From NCBI GenBank assembly GCA_030813035.1, contig JAUSTV010000004.1: a stretch of DNA of 64,000 bases. One strand, given 5' to 3'. Position 1 is the stretch's first letter. Every line of letters begins with the position of its first letter. Made by a program: the position numbers and the translations under genes. Source of the DNA: Bacillus_BA fengqiuensis. Its GTDB lineage: Bacteria > Bacillota > Bacilli > Bacillales > Bacillaceae_H. A model generated the notes under the pieces. It saw nothing but the letters and a program-made list of their open reading frames with translations. It made no database searches and was not told the DNA's origin. Shown one piece after another: positions 34,377-44,130 of the stretch.

Positions 34377-35312
34377 TTATTTCTTGTTTTTTCGATTTCT
34401 CAAATCAAATCCTAAGTCAATTATACCTAAGATTCGAATAAATTGAAGGAAAAATGGAAGCGCTAAAGTCAAGATAACAATTATGATGGGAACCCATTTT
34501 CCAACCGATTTCTTATGGAAGTAATAAAAGAGCAAGGCATAACCCTGAACCACCATTAACAGTTGTAAAATGGTTGCTATATTTAACACGCTAATATAGG
34601 AAAAAGAACCCTTTTCCATTTTTAAAAACGATAATACTAACACTAACAGATAATACCACAGAATACTTTTAGGCAACTTAAAACTTCTCAGAGGAGGGAA
34701 TTTTTCGATTGTATAACCGAGTTTCCTTAATATCGGAACTGCTGACCACTGTGTGATAAAGGCTAAAACGAAGCCTGATATAACAAGGAAAGACGGCAGC
34801 AAATATTGGATAGTTTGGAAGGATTCCCGTAATAGCTGCATTTGTTGTTCGCTTGGCTCTTGCCCTAATGATCCAAGCATCCCTTCAGTAGTCTTCATTG
34901 ATTCCTCAAAAGCTACTTGAAGTTCATTTAGCATATTTATATTAGCAAAAACATTCGTAATGACAAACAACAAAACTAAATTTATACTAAAAGTGACCGT
35001 TCCGCCCAGTAAGATGGAATAGCGGCTTTTTTCCCTTTTATAAAGCTCCCCAATCACTATTCCCCCTAACCCAAAAGCAAATGTTACAGGAACCAGTAAA
35101 ATGGTCCCGAACAAACCTGTTAAAACGAGGGATCCTACAAAAAAAAGGATCGAGTTTTTCCAGCCATGCCTGGCTGTGAAAATTAAAAAAGGAACACCCA
35201 ATAATAAAGAAAATAGGCTCCCTATCAATGGTATGTATAGAGAAACTAGCAGCATAACAGCAAATAGCGCCAGTAATACGGCTCCCTCCGTTAAATAACG
35301 AGTGTTTTTCAC
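34377..35312 (-). CDS. YybS-family membrane protein (DUF2232)
   Basis: This 311-residue multi-pass membrane protein has about eight hydrophobic segments and a typical MKNTRYLTEGAVLLALFAVM start. DUF2232 proteins resemble S components of ECF transporters in fold and sit directly upstream of gdpP in most bacilli. A function in transport is possible but unproven. Confidence 0.88.
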   Translation of the reverse strand: MKNTRYLTEGAVLLALFAVMLLVSLYIPLIGSLFSLLLGVPFLIFTARHGWKNSILFFVGSLVLTGLFGTILLVPVTFAFGLGGIVIGELYKREKSRYSILLGGTVTFSINLVLLFVITNVFANINMLNELQVAFEESMKTTEGMLGSLGQEPSEQQMQLLRESFQTIQYLLPSFLVISGFVLAFITQWSAVPILRKLGYTIEKFPPLRSFKLPKSILWYYLLVLVLSFLKMEKGSFSYISVLNIATILQLLMVVQGYALLFYYFHKKSVGKWVPIIIVILTLALPFFLQFIRILGIIDLGFDLRNRKNKK

Positions 35313-35462
35313 AATTTCACCTCAAACTTCAATTGAACTATTACTTATTTTATCTATTTGATACAGTGGACGCAAACGTTATAAACCAAAAAGGCTTATC
35401 CTTCAATTTTTCTCCCGGATAACCCTGCGATGCGGTCCTATGTCCAGAGCTTTATGTTACGA

Positions 35463-35500
35463 AAAAGAGACAGTAAGAATGTGTTCTTACTGTCTCTTTT
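35463..35500. terminator. Terminator of the rpsF-ssb-rpsR operon
   Basis: A 17-bp perfect stem (AAAAGAGACAGTAAGAA and its complement) with a 4-base loop lies 13 bases past the rpsR stop. A/T runs flank both sides. Confidence 0.9.
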
Positions 35501-35512
35501 CATCTTAATTTA

Positions 35513-35752
35513 TTATTCACCTGAAACGTATGGTAATAATGCCATTTGGCGTGCGCGCTTAATTGCAATCGTTAATTTACGTTGGTATTTAGCGCTTGTA
35601 CCAGTTACACGACGAGGTAAGATTTTACCGCGTTCTGAAACGAACTTTTTAAGCATATCCACTTCTTTGTAATCGATGTTAGTGATGCCGTTTGCTGTAA
35701 AAAAGCAAACTTTGCGACGTCTGTTACGTCCACCTTTACGTCCTCCAGCCAT
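35513..35752 (-). CDS. rpsR: 30S ribosomal protein S18
   Basis: S18 (79 residues) binds S6 on the platform of the 30S subunit. It has a basic N-terminus, VCFFTANGITNIDYKEVDML, and RVTGTSAKYQRKLTIAIKRAR. Third gene of the rpsF-ssb-rpsR operon. Confidence 0.97.
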   Translation of the reverse strand: MAGGRKGGRNRRRKVCFFTANGITNIDYKEVDMLKKFVSERGKILPRRVTGTSAKYQRKLTIAIKRARQMALLPYVSGE

Positions 35753-35818
35753 TCAAATTACCTCCTTCCGTTCTTTTATAAGTAGTTGACACACAAGTAA
35801 GATTCGATTTCCTCTATA

Positions 35819-36325
35819 TTAGAATGGTAAATCATCGTCTGAGATATCAATCGTTTCACCGCTATTGGCAAATGGATCATCATCAACTCTTGTGTACCCC
35901 GAACTTTTCGGATTACGGTTCTGATCTTGACCTTGACCAAATGGGAACCCTTGTCCAGAACCACCAGTAAAGCCGCCTTGACCTCCGAAGTCTCCGCCGC
36001 CGCTTCCTTTTGGCTCTAGGAATTGCACACTTTCCGCTAACACTTCCGTCACATATACACGTTTGCCGTCTTGACCTTCATAATTTCTTGTCTGAATACG
36101 ACCGTCCACTCCAGCCAAACTTCCTTTTTTCAAAAAGTTAGCGACATTTTCAGCAGGACGACGCCATACGACGCAGTTAATAAAATCTGCTTCACGTTCA
36201 CCTTGCTGATTTGTAAATGCGCGATTAACTGCTAACGTGAAAGTTGCTACCGCTACTCCATTTGGGGTGTAACGCAATTCTGGATCTTTCGTTAGACGTC
36301 CCACGAGAATTACGCGATTCATCAT
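35819..36325 (-). CDS. ssb: Single-stranded DNA-binding protein
   Basis: SSB coats ssDNA during replication, recombination and repair. The OB fold (residues 1-105, MMNRVILVGRLTKDPELRYT) is followed by a Gly/Gln-rich linker. The acidic tip DISDDDLPF recruits partner proteins. The ATG at 36325 has AAGGAG eight bases upstream (168 residues). It lies between rpsF and rpsR, the conserved Firmicutes arrangement. Confidence 0.97.
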   Translation of the reverse strand: MMNRVILVGRLTKDPELRYTPNGVAVATFTLAVNRAFTNQQGEREADFINCVVWRRPAENVANFLKKGSLAGVDGRIQTRNYEGQDGKRVYVTEVLAESVQFLEPKGSGGGDFGGQGGFTGGSGQGFPFGQGQDQNRNPKSSGYTRVDDDPFANSGETIDISDDDLPF

Positions 36326-36370
36326 CAGAACCACTCCTTAAGGATTTAAAAAATTTATCTAAATGAACGA

Positions 36371-36661
36371 TTATTTTGCTTCTTCTTTTACAACGATATG
36401 ACGGATAATGTCTTCGCTGATTTTTGCAAGACGATCAAATTCTTGAACCGCTTCTGTTTCAGCTTTTGCATTAACGATCATGTAGTAACCGTCACGGAAG
36501 TCGTTGATTTCGTAAGCTAAGCGGCGTTTACCCCACTCTTTTACGTTTTCGATTTCTGCACCATTATCAGTTAAAATGCCGCTGAAACGCTCAACTAAAG
36601 CTTTTTTAGCCTCATCTTCAATGTTTGGACGGATGATATACATAATTTCGTACTTTCTCAT
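36371..36661 (-). CDS. rpsF: 30S ribosomal protein S6
   Basis: S6 (96 residues) starts MRKYEIMYIIRPNIEDEAKK and ends IVVKEEAK. The ATG at 36661 directly follows GGAGGTGACAGTG. Upstream in-frame codons belong to the leader, which folds as an S6:S18-binding RNA, so they are not translated. First gene of the operon. Confidence 0.97.
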   Translation of the reverse strand: MRKYEIMYIIRPNIEDEAKKALVERFSGILTDNGAEIENVKEWGKRRLAYEINDFRDGYYMIVNAKAETEAVQEFDRLAKISEDIIRHIVVKEEAK

Positions 36662-36670
36662 CACTGTCAC

Positions 36671-36708
36671 CTCCTTTTGGTCTAAACGGCCCTTAAAAGG
36701 GCAAGGAG
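36671..36708 (-). promoter_or_regulatory. S6:S18-binding leader RNA of rpsF
   Basis: On the minus strand the leader folds as CTCCTT pairing with AAGGAG (the ribosome site), enclosing a GCCCTTTTAAGGGC hairpin followed by CCG and GTTTAGACC. This matches the known S6:S18 autoregulatory motif, in which the protein pair binds the CCG bulge and blocks translation. Confidence 0.75.
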
Positions 36709-36835
36709 CAATAAATTTATTACTCACAATAGTAGATTATAGCATATGAATTTTAGATAATCAACACGAATCATGCATTTATCTTTTAAATAAGTCTCAC
36801 CATAGGAGGGGCGTTCGATACATAGTATGCAATCA

Positions 36836-36902
36836 AGAAGAAAGCATCGCTTACGCCTTTACCTGGTCACGACCAAATAATGCAGAAACGATGCTTCTTT
36901 TA
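36836..36902 (-). terminator. Possible long hairpin downstream of ychF
   Basis: Arms AAGAAAGCATCG-type (36838-36849) and CGATGCTTCTTT (36889-36900) enclose about 40 bases and end near the ychF stop. It is weaker than the other terminators. Confidence 0.45.
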
Positions 36903-36933
36903 ACATTGTATCAACAGTAGAGCTGGCACAATC

Positions 36934-38034
36934 TTATACGTTAAATCTGAAGTGCATAACATCTCCGTCCTGCACCAAATACTCTTTTCCTTCGAGACGG
37001 ACTTTTCCAGCCTCACGCGCTGATCCCATTGTTCCTGCTGCCAATAAATCTTCATAGGCAACCGTTTCGGCTCTAATAAACCCGCGTTCAAAATCAGTAT
37101 GAATAATCCCTGCACATTGAGGAGCCTTCATTCCTTTACGGAACGTCCAAGCGCGTACCTCTTGCTCACCTGCTGTGAAATACGTAGCTAATCCTAATAG
37201 ATGGTAGGCTGCGCGAATTAATTGATCTAATCCCGATTCTTCGATGCCTAACTCTTGAAGGAACATGTCCTTTTCTTCTCCTTCAAGTTCTGCAATCTCT
37301 GACTCGATTTTGGCACAAATCACGATTACCTCTGCATTTTCCCCAGCTGCAAATTCTCTAACCTGTTTTACGTATGGGTTTTCGGAAGAATCAGCCACTT
37401 CTTCTTCTCCAACGTTAGCTACATATAGAACAGGTTTAATCGTCAATAAGTGGAGGCCTTTTACAATACGCATTTGCTCTTCTGTAAATTCAACAGCACG
37501 CGCAGGTTTTTCTTGTTCAAACGCCTCTTTTAATTTTGTTAATATCTCATGCTCATAAACAGCATCTTTATCTTTTTGTTTTGCCAACTTCGCCACACGG
37601 TCTAAACGTTTATCCACACTTTCCATGTCAGCTAAAATCAGCTCTAAATTGATTGTTTCAATATCAGAAATCGGATCTACTTTCCCCGCTACATGGGTAA
37701 TGTTGTCATCTGCAAAACAACGAACAACATGGCAAATGGCATCTACTTGGCGAATATGGGATAAGAATTTATTTCCCAATCCTTCCCCTTTACTCGCCCC
37801 TTTTACGATACCGGCAATGTCAGTGAACTCAAATGCAGTAGGAACCGTTTTTTTGGGTTTTACCAATTCTGTTAACTTTTGCAAACGATGATCCGGCACT
37901 TCAACAATCCCGACATTTGGATCAATGGTACAGAAAGGATAGTTCGCTGATTCTGCCCCCGCTTGTGTAATTGCATTAAATAAAGTCGACTTCCCCACAT
38001 TCGGAAGACCAACAATACCTGCTGTTAATGCCAT
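36934..38034 (-). CDS. ychF: Redox-regulated ATPase YchF (Obg-like)
   Basis: YchF/OLA1 is a P-loop NTPase of the TRAFAC class that prefers ATP, associates with ribosomes and influences stress responses. The 366-residue length is typical. G1 is GLPNVGKSTLF at residues 8-18 and G3 is DIAGIVKGASKGEGLG. A coiled-coil insert spans about 130-165, and a TGS domain forms the C-terminal 80 residues (RAWTFRKGMKAPQCAGIIH). Known as yyaF in B. subtilis, it has the same position upstream of rpsF here. Confidence 0.96.
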   Translation of the reverse strand: MALTAGIVGLPNVGKSTLFNAITQAGAESANYPFCTIDPNVGIVEVPDHRLQKLTELVKPKKTVPTAFEFTDIAGIVKGASKGEGLGNKFLSHIRQVDAICHVVRCFADDNITHVAGKVDPISDIETINLELILADMESVDKRLDRVAKLAKQKDKDAVYEHEILTKLKEAFEQEKPARAVEFTEEQMRIVKGLHLLTIKPVLYVANVGEEEVADSSENPYVKQVREFAAGENAEVIVICAKIESEIAELEGEEKDMFLQELGIEESGLDQLIRAAYHLLGLATYFTAGEQEVRAWTFRKGMKAPQCAGIIHTDFERGFIRAETVAYEDLLAAGTMGSAREAGKVRLEGKEYLVQDGDVMHFRFNV

Positions 38035-38231
38035 CTTTATTCCACTCCTCTTTTTAAGTCAACCAAGAAAAAATAGGTTCTTAGTTAACGTATATACAAC
38101 TAGACAATCCCATGCTCTTACAAGCTTGATGATGGCCAAGTTTTCCTGAACCGAAAACAAATTAGTCTTTCACAATTATAGTGAGTCATGTCTAAAAAAA
38201 CAAGCTGTAATCCAAGACAAGCATTGATTTA

Positions 38232-40241
38232 TCAATGGCTGATTTTTTCAACATTTACTAAACAGTCATACAAAATACTGCCTAAGCGATTATCGGATTC
38301 CCCGCTTGGCGTCAACCTATTAATGCTTCCGCCAAATTTCTCCCACTGCCCTTCATCGATGTTGATCGTTTTCGGATGCGCTTGCTTCATTATCTTCACT
38401 ATTCCCTTTACTTCCCCTCGCTTATTAAAAACGCGAACCTGGTCATTTTCTTTTAATCCTTGCTCATGGGCTATATCCGGAGATACTTCCACTTTTACAG
38501 TTTGCATATTATCAATTAAAGGATAATGCTGAGAGTGGTTTGACCTCATCGGATGAATGGATAATAATGTATACGGATAACCTTTAGCCAAGTTCGGGTT
38601 ACTAACAGGAGATTCCTTGGGAAATAATTTCTTTAGTTTCCCGTCCAGCCCTTTTTGCGCAGCAGTTAAAGAGAGAAATTCATACTTCCCTGTCGGTGTC
38701 AGAAACACTTTGTTTTTCCACGGAATCTCTTCAACCGGCAACAACAGATGCCGTTCTTTCTTCAATCGTTCCAGTGTATATCCTTTTTGTTCCAACTCCC
38801 CCAGCCCCATGCGAAGGAATTCGTCAATCGAATAGTCAAAGTGATGACCGAAACCTAAACGTTTGGCAAGTTCCGTCCAAATCCATAAATCGGATTTGGC
38901 TTCTCCAGGCGGTGCCACAAGCGCCTCACCATAATTCATATAACCATGATACATAGAAGAATAATAAATATCCGTTTCTTCAAAGACCGTTGTCGCAGGC
39001 AGTACATAATCCGCAGCTTCTGCTGTATCTGTCATAAAATGATCAATGACTACCACCATCTCAACCGATTCGAACGCTTTTTTTACCACATTCGTATCCG
39101 GAACTTGAGTGAGCGGGTTTCCACATGTCACCATAATCATTTTAATTTCCGGATTTACCGCCTGTAAGATTTCTTCCGCTTGCTTCATCATGGAAAAGAC
39201 GCGATGGTATCTTTTGCGTTCTGGCAATGTCAAAGCTGCCGTATTAAAACTTCGTCCTACTTGAAGGTTTCCAAAGTTCGCTCCTCCGCCAGCAATCCCA
39301 ACATTGCCGCTAACAGCGACTAACGCATCAATTAAACGAATCGTATTCCCTCCATTTTGATAGCGCTGCATGCCCAATCCAAGATAGGTGGTCGTTGGAC
39401 CGTCCGCATATAAACGGGCTAATATACTAAAAACTTCCCTCTCCACTTCAGCGGCTTCTATGATTTCTTCCCATTCTGTCTGCTCAATCAACTGGCGAAG
39501 CGTTTCGTACCCATGGGTATAATGTTCGATGAAGTTCCGGTCCTCTAATCCAAGTTCGATGATTTCCTTTATCACCCCTAAAGCCAATAGGCCGTCCATT
39601 CCAGGCTTAACCGACACATAATGGTCCGCAATTTTAGCTGTAGCGTTAAAAATGGGGTCGATGACCGTAAGGGTGGCTCCCCTTCTTTTAGATTCCTGTA
39701 AATGCTGGAACAAATGCATATTCGTTCTAGCGACATTTCTTCCCCATACAACTACGTGTTTGCTGTTATAAATATCTTCGGGCGAGTGGCTGTAAGATTG
39801 TCCAAAATCCCATGTTTGCGCCTCAATTCCCGCTCCCCAGCAAATACTCCCGATCAATTCTGTTACTCCTCCAAAACAATTGAAAAAACGTTGATCAAGG
39901 TTTTTCAAGAGACCGCTATTTGCGTAGTCATGACTGTGCAAAACAGCTGTGGGTCCGTATTGCGCCTTTATCTCTTTTAATTTTTGAGAGATTTCGTTTA
40001 ACGCTTGTTCCCATGTAATTTGAACAAATTTGCCGTTTATTTTCTTCAAAGGATGAAGAAGGCGATCTTTTGAATTTGTTTTTGTCTCAAGCATGCGCCC
40101 CCTGCCGCATATTTTCCCTTGTGTAATAGGGTGGAGGGGATCTCCTTCTACCTTTGTTACTTTCCCACTTTCTACCGTTACCTTAAACCCGCAACTATCC
40201 CAACAATTCAGTGAACATGCGGATGTAAATTGTCGTGTCAA
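38232..40241 (-). CDS. Molybdopterin oxidoreductase (YyaE-like)
   Basis: This is a 669-residue bis-MGD enzyme of the DMSO-reductase/formate-dehydrogenase superfamily. The N-terminal CSLNCWDSCGF and KICGRGR supply the four Cys of a [4Fe-4S] cluster. Cofactor-binding blocks (SICWGAGIEAQTWDFG, GRNVARTNMHLFQHL, MVTCGNPLTQVPD) and a C-terminal MGD domain follow. The TTG start at 40241 is preferred because GAGGGAG lies just upstream and the length then equals B. subtilis YyaE; the N-extension contains no conserved residues. No signal peptide or partner subunits are evident. The substrate is unknown. Confidence 0.9.
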   Translation of the reverse strand: MTRQFTSACSLNCWDSCGFKVTVESGKVTKVEGDPLHPITQGKICGRGRMLETKTNSKDRLLHPLKKINGKFVQITWEQALNEISQKLKEIKAQYGPTAVLHSHDYANSGLLKNLDQRFFNCFGGVTELIGSICWGAGIEAQTWDFGQSYSHSPEDIYNSKHVVVWGRNVARTNMHLFQHLQESKRRGATLTVIDPIFNATAKIADHYVSVKPGMDGLLALGVIKEIIELGLEDRNFIEHYTHGYETLRQLIEQTEWEEIIEAAEVEREVFSILARLYADGPTTTYLGLGMQRYQNGGNTIRLIDALVAVSGNVGIAGGGANFGNLQVGRSFNTAALTLPERKRYHRVFSMMKQAEEILQAVNPEIKMIMVTCGNPLTQVPDTNVVKKAFESVEMVVVIDHFMTDTAEAADYVLPATTVFEETDIYYSSMYHGYMNYGEALVAPPGEAKSDLWIWTELAKRLGFGHHFDYSIDEFLRMGLGELEQKGYTLERLKKERHLLLPVEEIPWKNKVFLTPTGKYEFLSLTAAQKGLDGKLKKLFPKESPVSNPNLAKGYPYTLLSIHPMRSNHSQHYPLIDNMQTVKVEVSPDIAHEQGLKENDQVRVFNKRGEVKGIVKIMKQAHPKTINIDEGQWEKFGGSINRLTPSGESDNRLGSILYDCLVNVEKISH

Positions 40242-40311
40242 TCTTCTCCCTCTCTTCCTATCACCGCTTTTGATGTAGTTGATTTTCAGTATAAAACAAG
40301 GCGCAAAAAAA

Positions 40312-40336
40312 AGCATGAGTTTATTCCTCATGCTTC
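40312..40336 (-). terminator. Terminator overlapping the end of the DUF951 gene
   Basis: On the minus strand the GCATGAG/CTCATGC stem is followed by eight Ts. It overlaps the last codons of the gene. Confidence 0.7.
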
Positions 40337-40518
40337 ACTAACACTTTTTTCATTTTTCTAGCAAATTCTCTCCTCGGCAGCATTACGCTATGGTCACAGC
40401 CCTCACATTTGATTCGCACGTCCATTCCCATCCGAATAATTTTCCAACGATTCACTCCGCAGGGATGTGCCTTTTTCATTTCTACAACGTCCAATAAACC
40501 AAATTCTTTTTCTGTCAC
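40321..40518 (-). CDS. DUF951 family protein (YyzM-like)
   Basis: This 65-residue basic protein of the DUF951 family has the conserved HPCGVNRWKIIRMGMDVRI, followed by CEGCDHSVMLPR. The three Cys plus His resemble a zinc-ribbon half. It resembles a nucleic-acid-binding fold, but its function is unknown. It is commonly found next to the MscS-type gene and ychF in bacilli. Confidence 0.9.
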   Translation of the reverse strand: MTEKEFGLLDVVEMKKAHPCGVNRWKIIRMGMDVRIKCEGCDHSVMLPRREFARKMKKVLVKHEE

Positions 40519-40550
40519 TGTTCTTCTCCTTCCTCTATTTCTTTATGGGC

Positions 40551-41444
40551 TCAGAATGATGATTGATTTTCTTTTTTGGGCGGTCCTTCATTTCGGTTAT
40601 ACATCACCATACGAGGAAACGGAATCTCAATTCCATGTTGATCCAGCTTTGCCTTTACCTCTTTTCGAATGACTCTCGCAATATGCCAATGCTTCATCGG
40701 TTTTACTTCGCAAACAATGCGCATGACCACCTCGGTTCCTACCACATTTTGTACTCCAAGCAGTTCAGGGGACTTTACCATATCTTCATATTTATCCGGC
40801 AATTCCTGCAATAGTTCTGTAATAATTTTCTCCGCTTCTGCAATATTCTCTTCATAGGCGATACTTACATCAACAAAAGCCATGCTATTGTAAATTGAAA
40901 AATTCGTTACTTCTACAATACTTCCATTTGGCAATATATTCAATTCACCTGTCCAGCTTTTTATTTTGGTCGTACGGAGTCCAATCTCTTCAACTGTTCC
41001 TTCAAATGTACCAACCCGAACATAATCACCTACCGAGAATTGGTCTTCAAAAATGATAAAAAAGCCGGTAATAATATCCCGGACTAGGTTTTGGGCTCCA
41101 AAACCTACCGCGAGTCCTACAATTCCCGCCCCTGCAAGCAAGGCTTTCACATCAATTGTCATGGTCTCCAAAATCATCATAAAGGCAACGAAATATACGA
41201 CATACGTCAGAATGTTTTGCAATAACTTCATTAGTGTTGCTTCACGTCTTTCAGAGATTCTGAGCGGGCTTTTCTGCCTTACTTCAAATACTTTGTTCAA
41301 AGCCACTTTTCCAATTTTGATGAAAAAAGCGGCTAATATTAAAATCAGTATACTTTTGACAATTCCCTCTCCAATTTGAGTCCATAATTGTTCATTAGAC
41401 AAGTACCTTATCATCGATTCCCACACTTTGGATAACGACCACAC
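40551..41444 (-). CDS. MscS-family mechanosensitive ion channel
   Basis: This 297-residue small-conductance channel opens under membrane tension during osmotic downshock. Membrane helices lie at about 25-45, 68-90 and 93-118; the last, Gly/Ala-rich (GAGIVGLAVGFGAQNLVRD), forms the pore. The cytoplasmic beta domain starts DQFSVGDYVRVGTFEGTVEEIGLRTT. The GTG start has AAGGAAGG eight bases upstream. Confidence 0.94.
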   Translation of the reverse strand: MWSLSKVWESMIRYLSNEQLWTQIGEGIVKSILILILAAFFIKIGKVALNKVFEVRQKSPLRISERREATLMKLLQNILTYVVYFVAFMMILETMTIDVKALLAGAGIVGLAVGFGAQNLVRDIITGFFIIFEDQFSVGDYVRVGTFEGTVEEIGLRTTKIKSWTGELNILPNGSIVEVTNFSIYNSMAFVDVSIAYEENIAEAEKIITELLQELPDKYEDMVKSPELLGVQNVVGTEVVMRIVCEVKPMKHWHIARVIRKEVKAKLDQHGIEIPFPRMVMYNRNEGPPKKENQSSF

Positions 41445-41510
41445 AATACATACCTTCCTTTTCTCTGATTAATAAAAAACTTATTTTTTCATTTTAACAA
41501 GTTTTTTTAT

Positions 41511-42524
41511 TCATTTGTAGCGATTCATAAAAGGATAGAGGAGAATAGCCGTCAATAAATAGAGATTCAACAATCCATAAATGGGGTATAAAATAGAAAT
41601 CAAGTTAGAAAATCCAATATATGTAAAAGGGATCATAATCACTAAAATAAAGCAAGAGGTGAACCAAATAGGAAGGCGACTTTGATAATTAATTCTTGTC
41701 ACCATCCCCAAAACACCAGAAACTGCCGTCGTATAAATAGCAATTAACAGCAAAACCGTCATAAAGACGAGCATTATATAAGGGAAATATTTTAAAATTG
41801 CAAAAAGAGGAATTTCATACAATGGCAGTTCACTCGCCACTTGCATCAATGATTCATTATAAACAAAAGAAATAACTCCTAGTAATAAACCGCTCCCTAC
41901 ACTGGCAATTACGATTTCCTTTTTACTTTTAATTTCCTGCCCAATCGCTGCTATTACTGCCACAAGGGGTAAAATATTTAGTGCCGTAAAGGTAAAGCCA
42001 GCCGGCCAGTTCGCTTGAGATGTCCAAGTTAAAGCCCATGGATTTCCATTTTTCAACATAAACATGAGTAACACAGCAATGAGGCCTATAATCAACACAG
42101 GGATAACGACTGAATTAACTTGAATCATTCCTTTTATCCCTTTTATAAAAATTAAAGCCACTAAAGCGGAAAAAACGCTAATTCCTACACTAAAAGGTAT
42201 TTCAAATGTCTGCAATGTAGCCCCCCCGCCAGCAATCATCACGACCGTTGTTGTAAATAAATAAAATAAAATTAAAACATCATAGATGATGGACCACCTT
42301 TCCCCTACAAGTACCTTTAACACAGGCTGAAAATGTTCACTTTTCTGTTCATAACTAATAAGCATGACAACATAACAAGAGATGGAAAAAATGATAGTAA
42401 ATAATAGAATGGCCAGTCCACTTTCTTCTCCAAAAAATTGCCATAATTCTCTTCCCGAAGCATAACCCGCTCCAATCATCGTCCCCATAATCAAAAACAT
42501 CCATTTTAATCCAGATCCCCACAT
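41511..42524 (-). CDS. YkvI-like membrane transporter
   Basis: This 337-residue protein has about ten membrane helices and starts MWGSGLKWMFLIMGTMIGAGYASGRELWQFFG. The GTMIGAGYASGRE motif is typical of YkvI-type members of the amino acid/polyamine/organocation superfamily. The substrate is unknown. A GGGGGGAAG site precedes the ATG. It is divergent from yyaC. Confidence 0.85.
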   Translation of the reverse strand: MWGSGLKWMFLIMGTMIGAGYASGRELWQFFGEESGLAILLFTIIFSISCYVVMLISYEQKSEHFQPVLKVLVGERWSIIYDVLILFYLFTTTVVMIAGGGATLQTFEIPFSVGISVFSALVALIFIKGIKGMIQVNSVVIPVLIIGLIAVLLMFMLKNGNPWALTWTSQANWPAGFTFTALNILPLVAVIAAIGQEIKSKKEIVIASVGSGLLLGVISFVYNESLMQVASELPLYEIPLFAILKYFPYIMLVFMTVLLLIAIYTTAVSGVLGMVTRINYQSRLPIWFTSCFILVIMIPFTYIGFSNLISILYPIYGLLNLYLLTAILLYPFMNRYK

Positions 42525-42614
42525 CTTCTTCCCCCCAATCTTTTTTTGGCAACTACGTATAGAAAACTACACATCTTCGTATACTGTTACTACTATGTAA
42601 AAGAGGTGAACTCT

Positions 42615-43235
42615 ATGAATCTAAAACCTTCTCTTTTAGACAACCAAAAACAAAGTATGAGGGTCTCCCATGAAGATGAACAAGCTTCTTATCAGTTAAG
42701 CCGTCATTTATTATCTCTTTTGCCGACTAATTCTCATAGACCGGTGGTAGTTGTTTGTATCGGTACAGACCGTTCCACTGGTGATTCCTTAGGCCCGTTA
42801 GTAGGAACGAAGCTGACCGCTCGAAATCTTTCCTCCTTTCATGTATATGGGACATTGGAAGAACCTATTCACGCGATGAACTTAAACGATACCCTTAAAC
42901 AAATTCAACGGTTTCATCAAAATCCTTTTATTATCGGGATTGATGCTTGCCTGGGGAAAATGAAAAATATCGGCACTGTTTCAATTGGTATAGGTCCAGT
43001 AAAGCCTGGGGCCGGCGTCAATAAGGATTTACCCCCAGTCGGGGATATTCATATGACAGGGATTGTAAATGTCAGCGGGTTTATGGAATTTTTTGTTCTT
43101 CAAAATACTCGTTTATATTTAGTCATGAAACTGGCTGACCTGATTGCCGACAGTATTGCAAAAGCCAGCTATCAGTTTCCATTACAAGAGAAAAACACTT
43201 CTTTTCTCCAGCGCTTCGGAAAATATAAAGCATAA
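42615..43235 (+). CDS. yyaC: Sporulation-associated protein YyaC (GPR-like fold)
   Basis: This 206-residue protein of the YyaC family is related in fold to the spore protease GPR. It has VVVCIGTDRSTGDSLGPLVGT, IIGIDACLGKMKNIGTVSIG and VGDIHMTGIVNVSGFMEF. The ATG at 42615 follows AGAGGTGAA; a longer upstream frame lacks a ribosome site. YyaC is restricted to endospore formers, supporting a sporulating host. It is convergent with spo0J. Confidence 0.9.
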   Translation: MNLKPSLLDNQKQSMRVSHEDEQASYQLSRHLLSLLPTNSHRPVVVVCIGTDRSTGDSLGPLVGTKLTARNLSSFHVYGTLEEPIHAMNLNDTLKQIQRFHQNPFIIGIDACLGKMKNIGTVSIGIGPVKPGAGVNKDLPPVGDIHMTGIVNVSGFMEFFVLQNTRLYLVMKLADLIADSIAKASYQFPLQEKNTSFLQRFGKYKA

Positions 43236-43272
43236 AAAAATCTCTTCACATATCGTAAAGAGATTTTCTTTC
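43236..43272. terminator. Bidirectional terminator between yyaC and spo0J
   Basis: AAAAATCTCTT pairs with AAGAGATTTT around a 10-base loop, with A/T runs on both sides. It serves two convergent genes. Confidence 0.85.
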
Positions 43273-44130
43273 TTATTGGTCTTTAGCCGTTATACCTTGG
43301 AAAATTTCAATCAAACGCTCTAAATCGTCTTTTGAAAAGAATTCAATTTCAATTTTCCCTTTTGACTTATTTTGTTTAATGGTAACGGAAGTCCCTAAAC
43401 TTTCACGTAAAACTGCTTCCGTTTCTTTAATAAATATATCTTTTTGGGGTTTACTCTTTGTTTCACGTGAAACATTCTCATTTAACTGAGCGATATGCTG
43501 TTCCAATTGTCGAACATTCCAGCCTTCTTTCAACGTCTTATGTGCCAAGGATGTAATATTCTCTTTATTTTTCAAACTTAATAAAGCTCTTCCATGCCCC
43601 ATGGATAATTGGCCATGGGAAATCAAATCTTGAATATTTTCCGGAAGATTAAGCAGACGCAAATGATTAGCAATGTGCGGACGGCTCTTGCCTAGACGGG
43701 AAGCTAACTGCTCCTGGGTGACGTTTAACTGCTTCATGAGCATTTGGTAAGCCAGCGCCTCCTCAATAGGAGTTAAATCTTCACGCTGGAGATTTTCAAG
43801 CAGAGCCAGTTCCATCATCTGCTTTTCCGATAAATCCCTTACGATAACGGGGACTGCATTCAATTCCGCTTCTTTCGCTGCTCGAAATCTTCTTTCCCCT
43901 ACGACAATTTCATACCCTTTAATGCTTTTTCTAACCACAATTGGCTGTAAAATCCCATGCTGGAGAATGGAATCCTTTAACTCTTCAATGGCTTCTTTCT
44001 TAAACACTTTACGGGGTTGATATGGATTAGGCCTCAATTCATGAATATTCATTTCTTGGACAGATTCTTCTGTTTGAAGCTCTAATCCTGCAAATAGAGC
44101 ATTAATTCCCTTCCCTAACCCTTTCGCCAC
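43273..44130 (-). CDS. spo0J: Chromosome-partitioning protein Spo0J (ParB)
   Basis: Spo0J is a CTP-dependent clamp that loads at parS, spreads along the origin and recruits SMC. The 285-residue protein has the N-terminal Soj-contact peptide MAKGLGKGINALFAG, the CTP-binding motif GERRFRAAK near residue 78, the helix-turn-helix VTQEQLASRLGKSRPHIANH, and a C-terminal dimerisation domain. It overlaps soj by 29 bp and carries a perfect parS. Confidence 0.97.
   Translation of the reverse strand: MAKGLGKGINALFAGLELQTEESVQEMNIHELRPNPYQPRKVFKKEAIEELKDSILQHGILQPIVVRKSIKGYEIVVGERRFRAAKEAELNAVPVIVRDLSEKQMMELALLENLQREDLTPIEEALAYQMLMKQLNVTQEQLASRLGKSRPHIANHLRLLNLPENIQDLISHGQLSMGHGRALLSLKNKENITSLAHKTLKEGWNVRQLEQHIAQLNENVSRETKSKPQKDIFIKETEAVLRESLGTSVTIKQNKSKGKIEIEFFSKDDLERLIEIFQGITAKDQ
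43459..43474. promoter_or_regulatory. Perfect parS site within spo0J
   Basis: TGTTTCACGTGAAACA is an exact match to the Spo0J nucleation sequence. Confidence 0.95.
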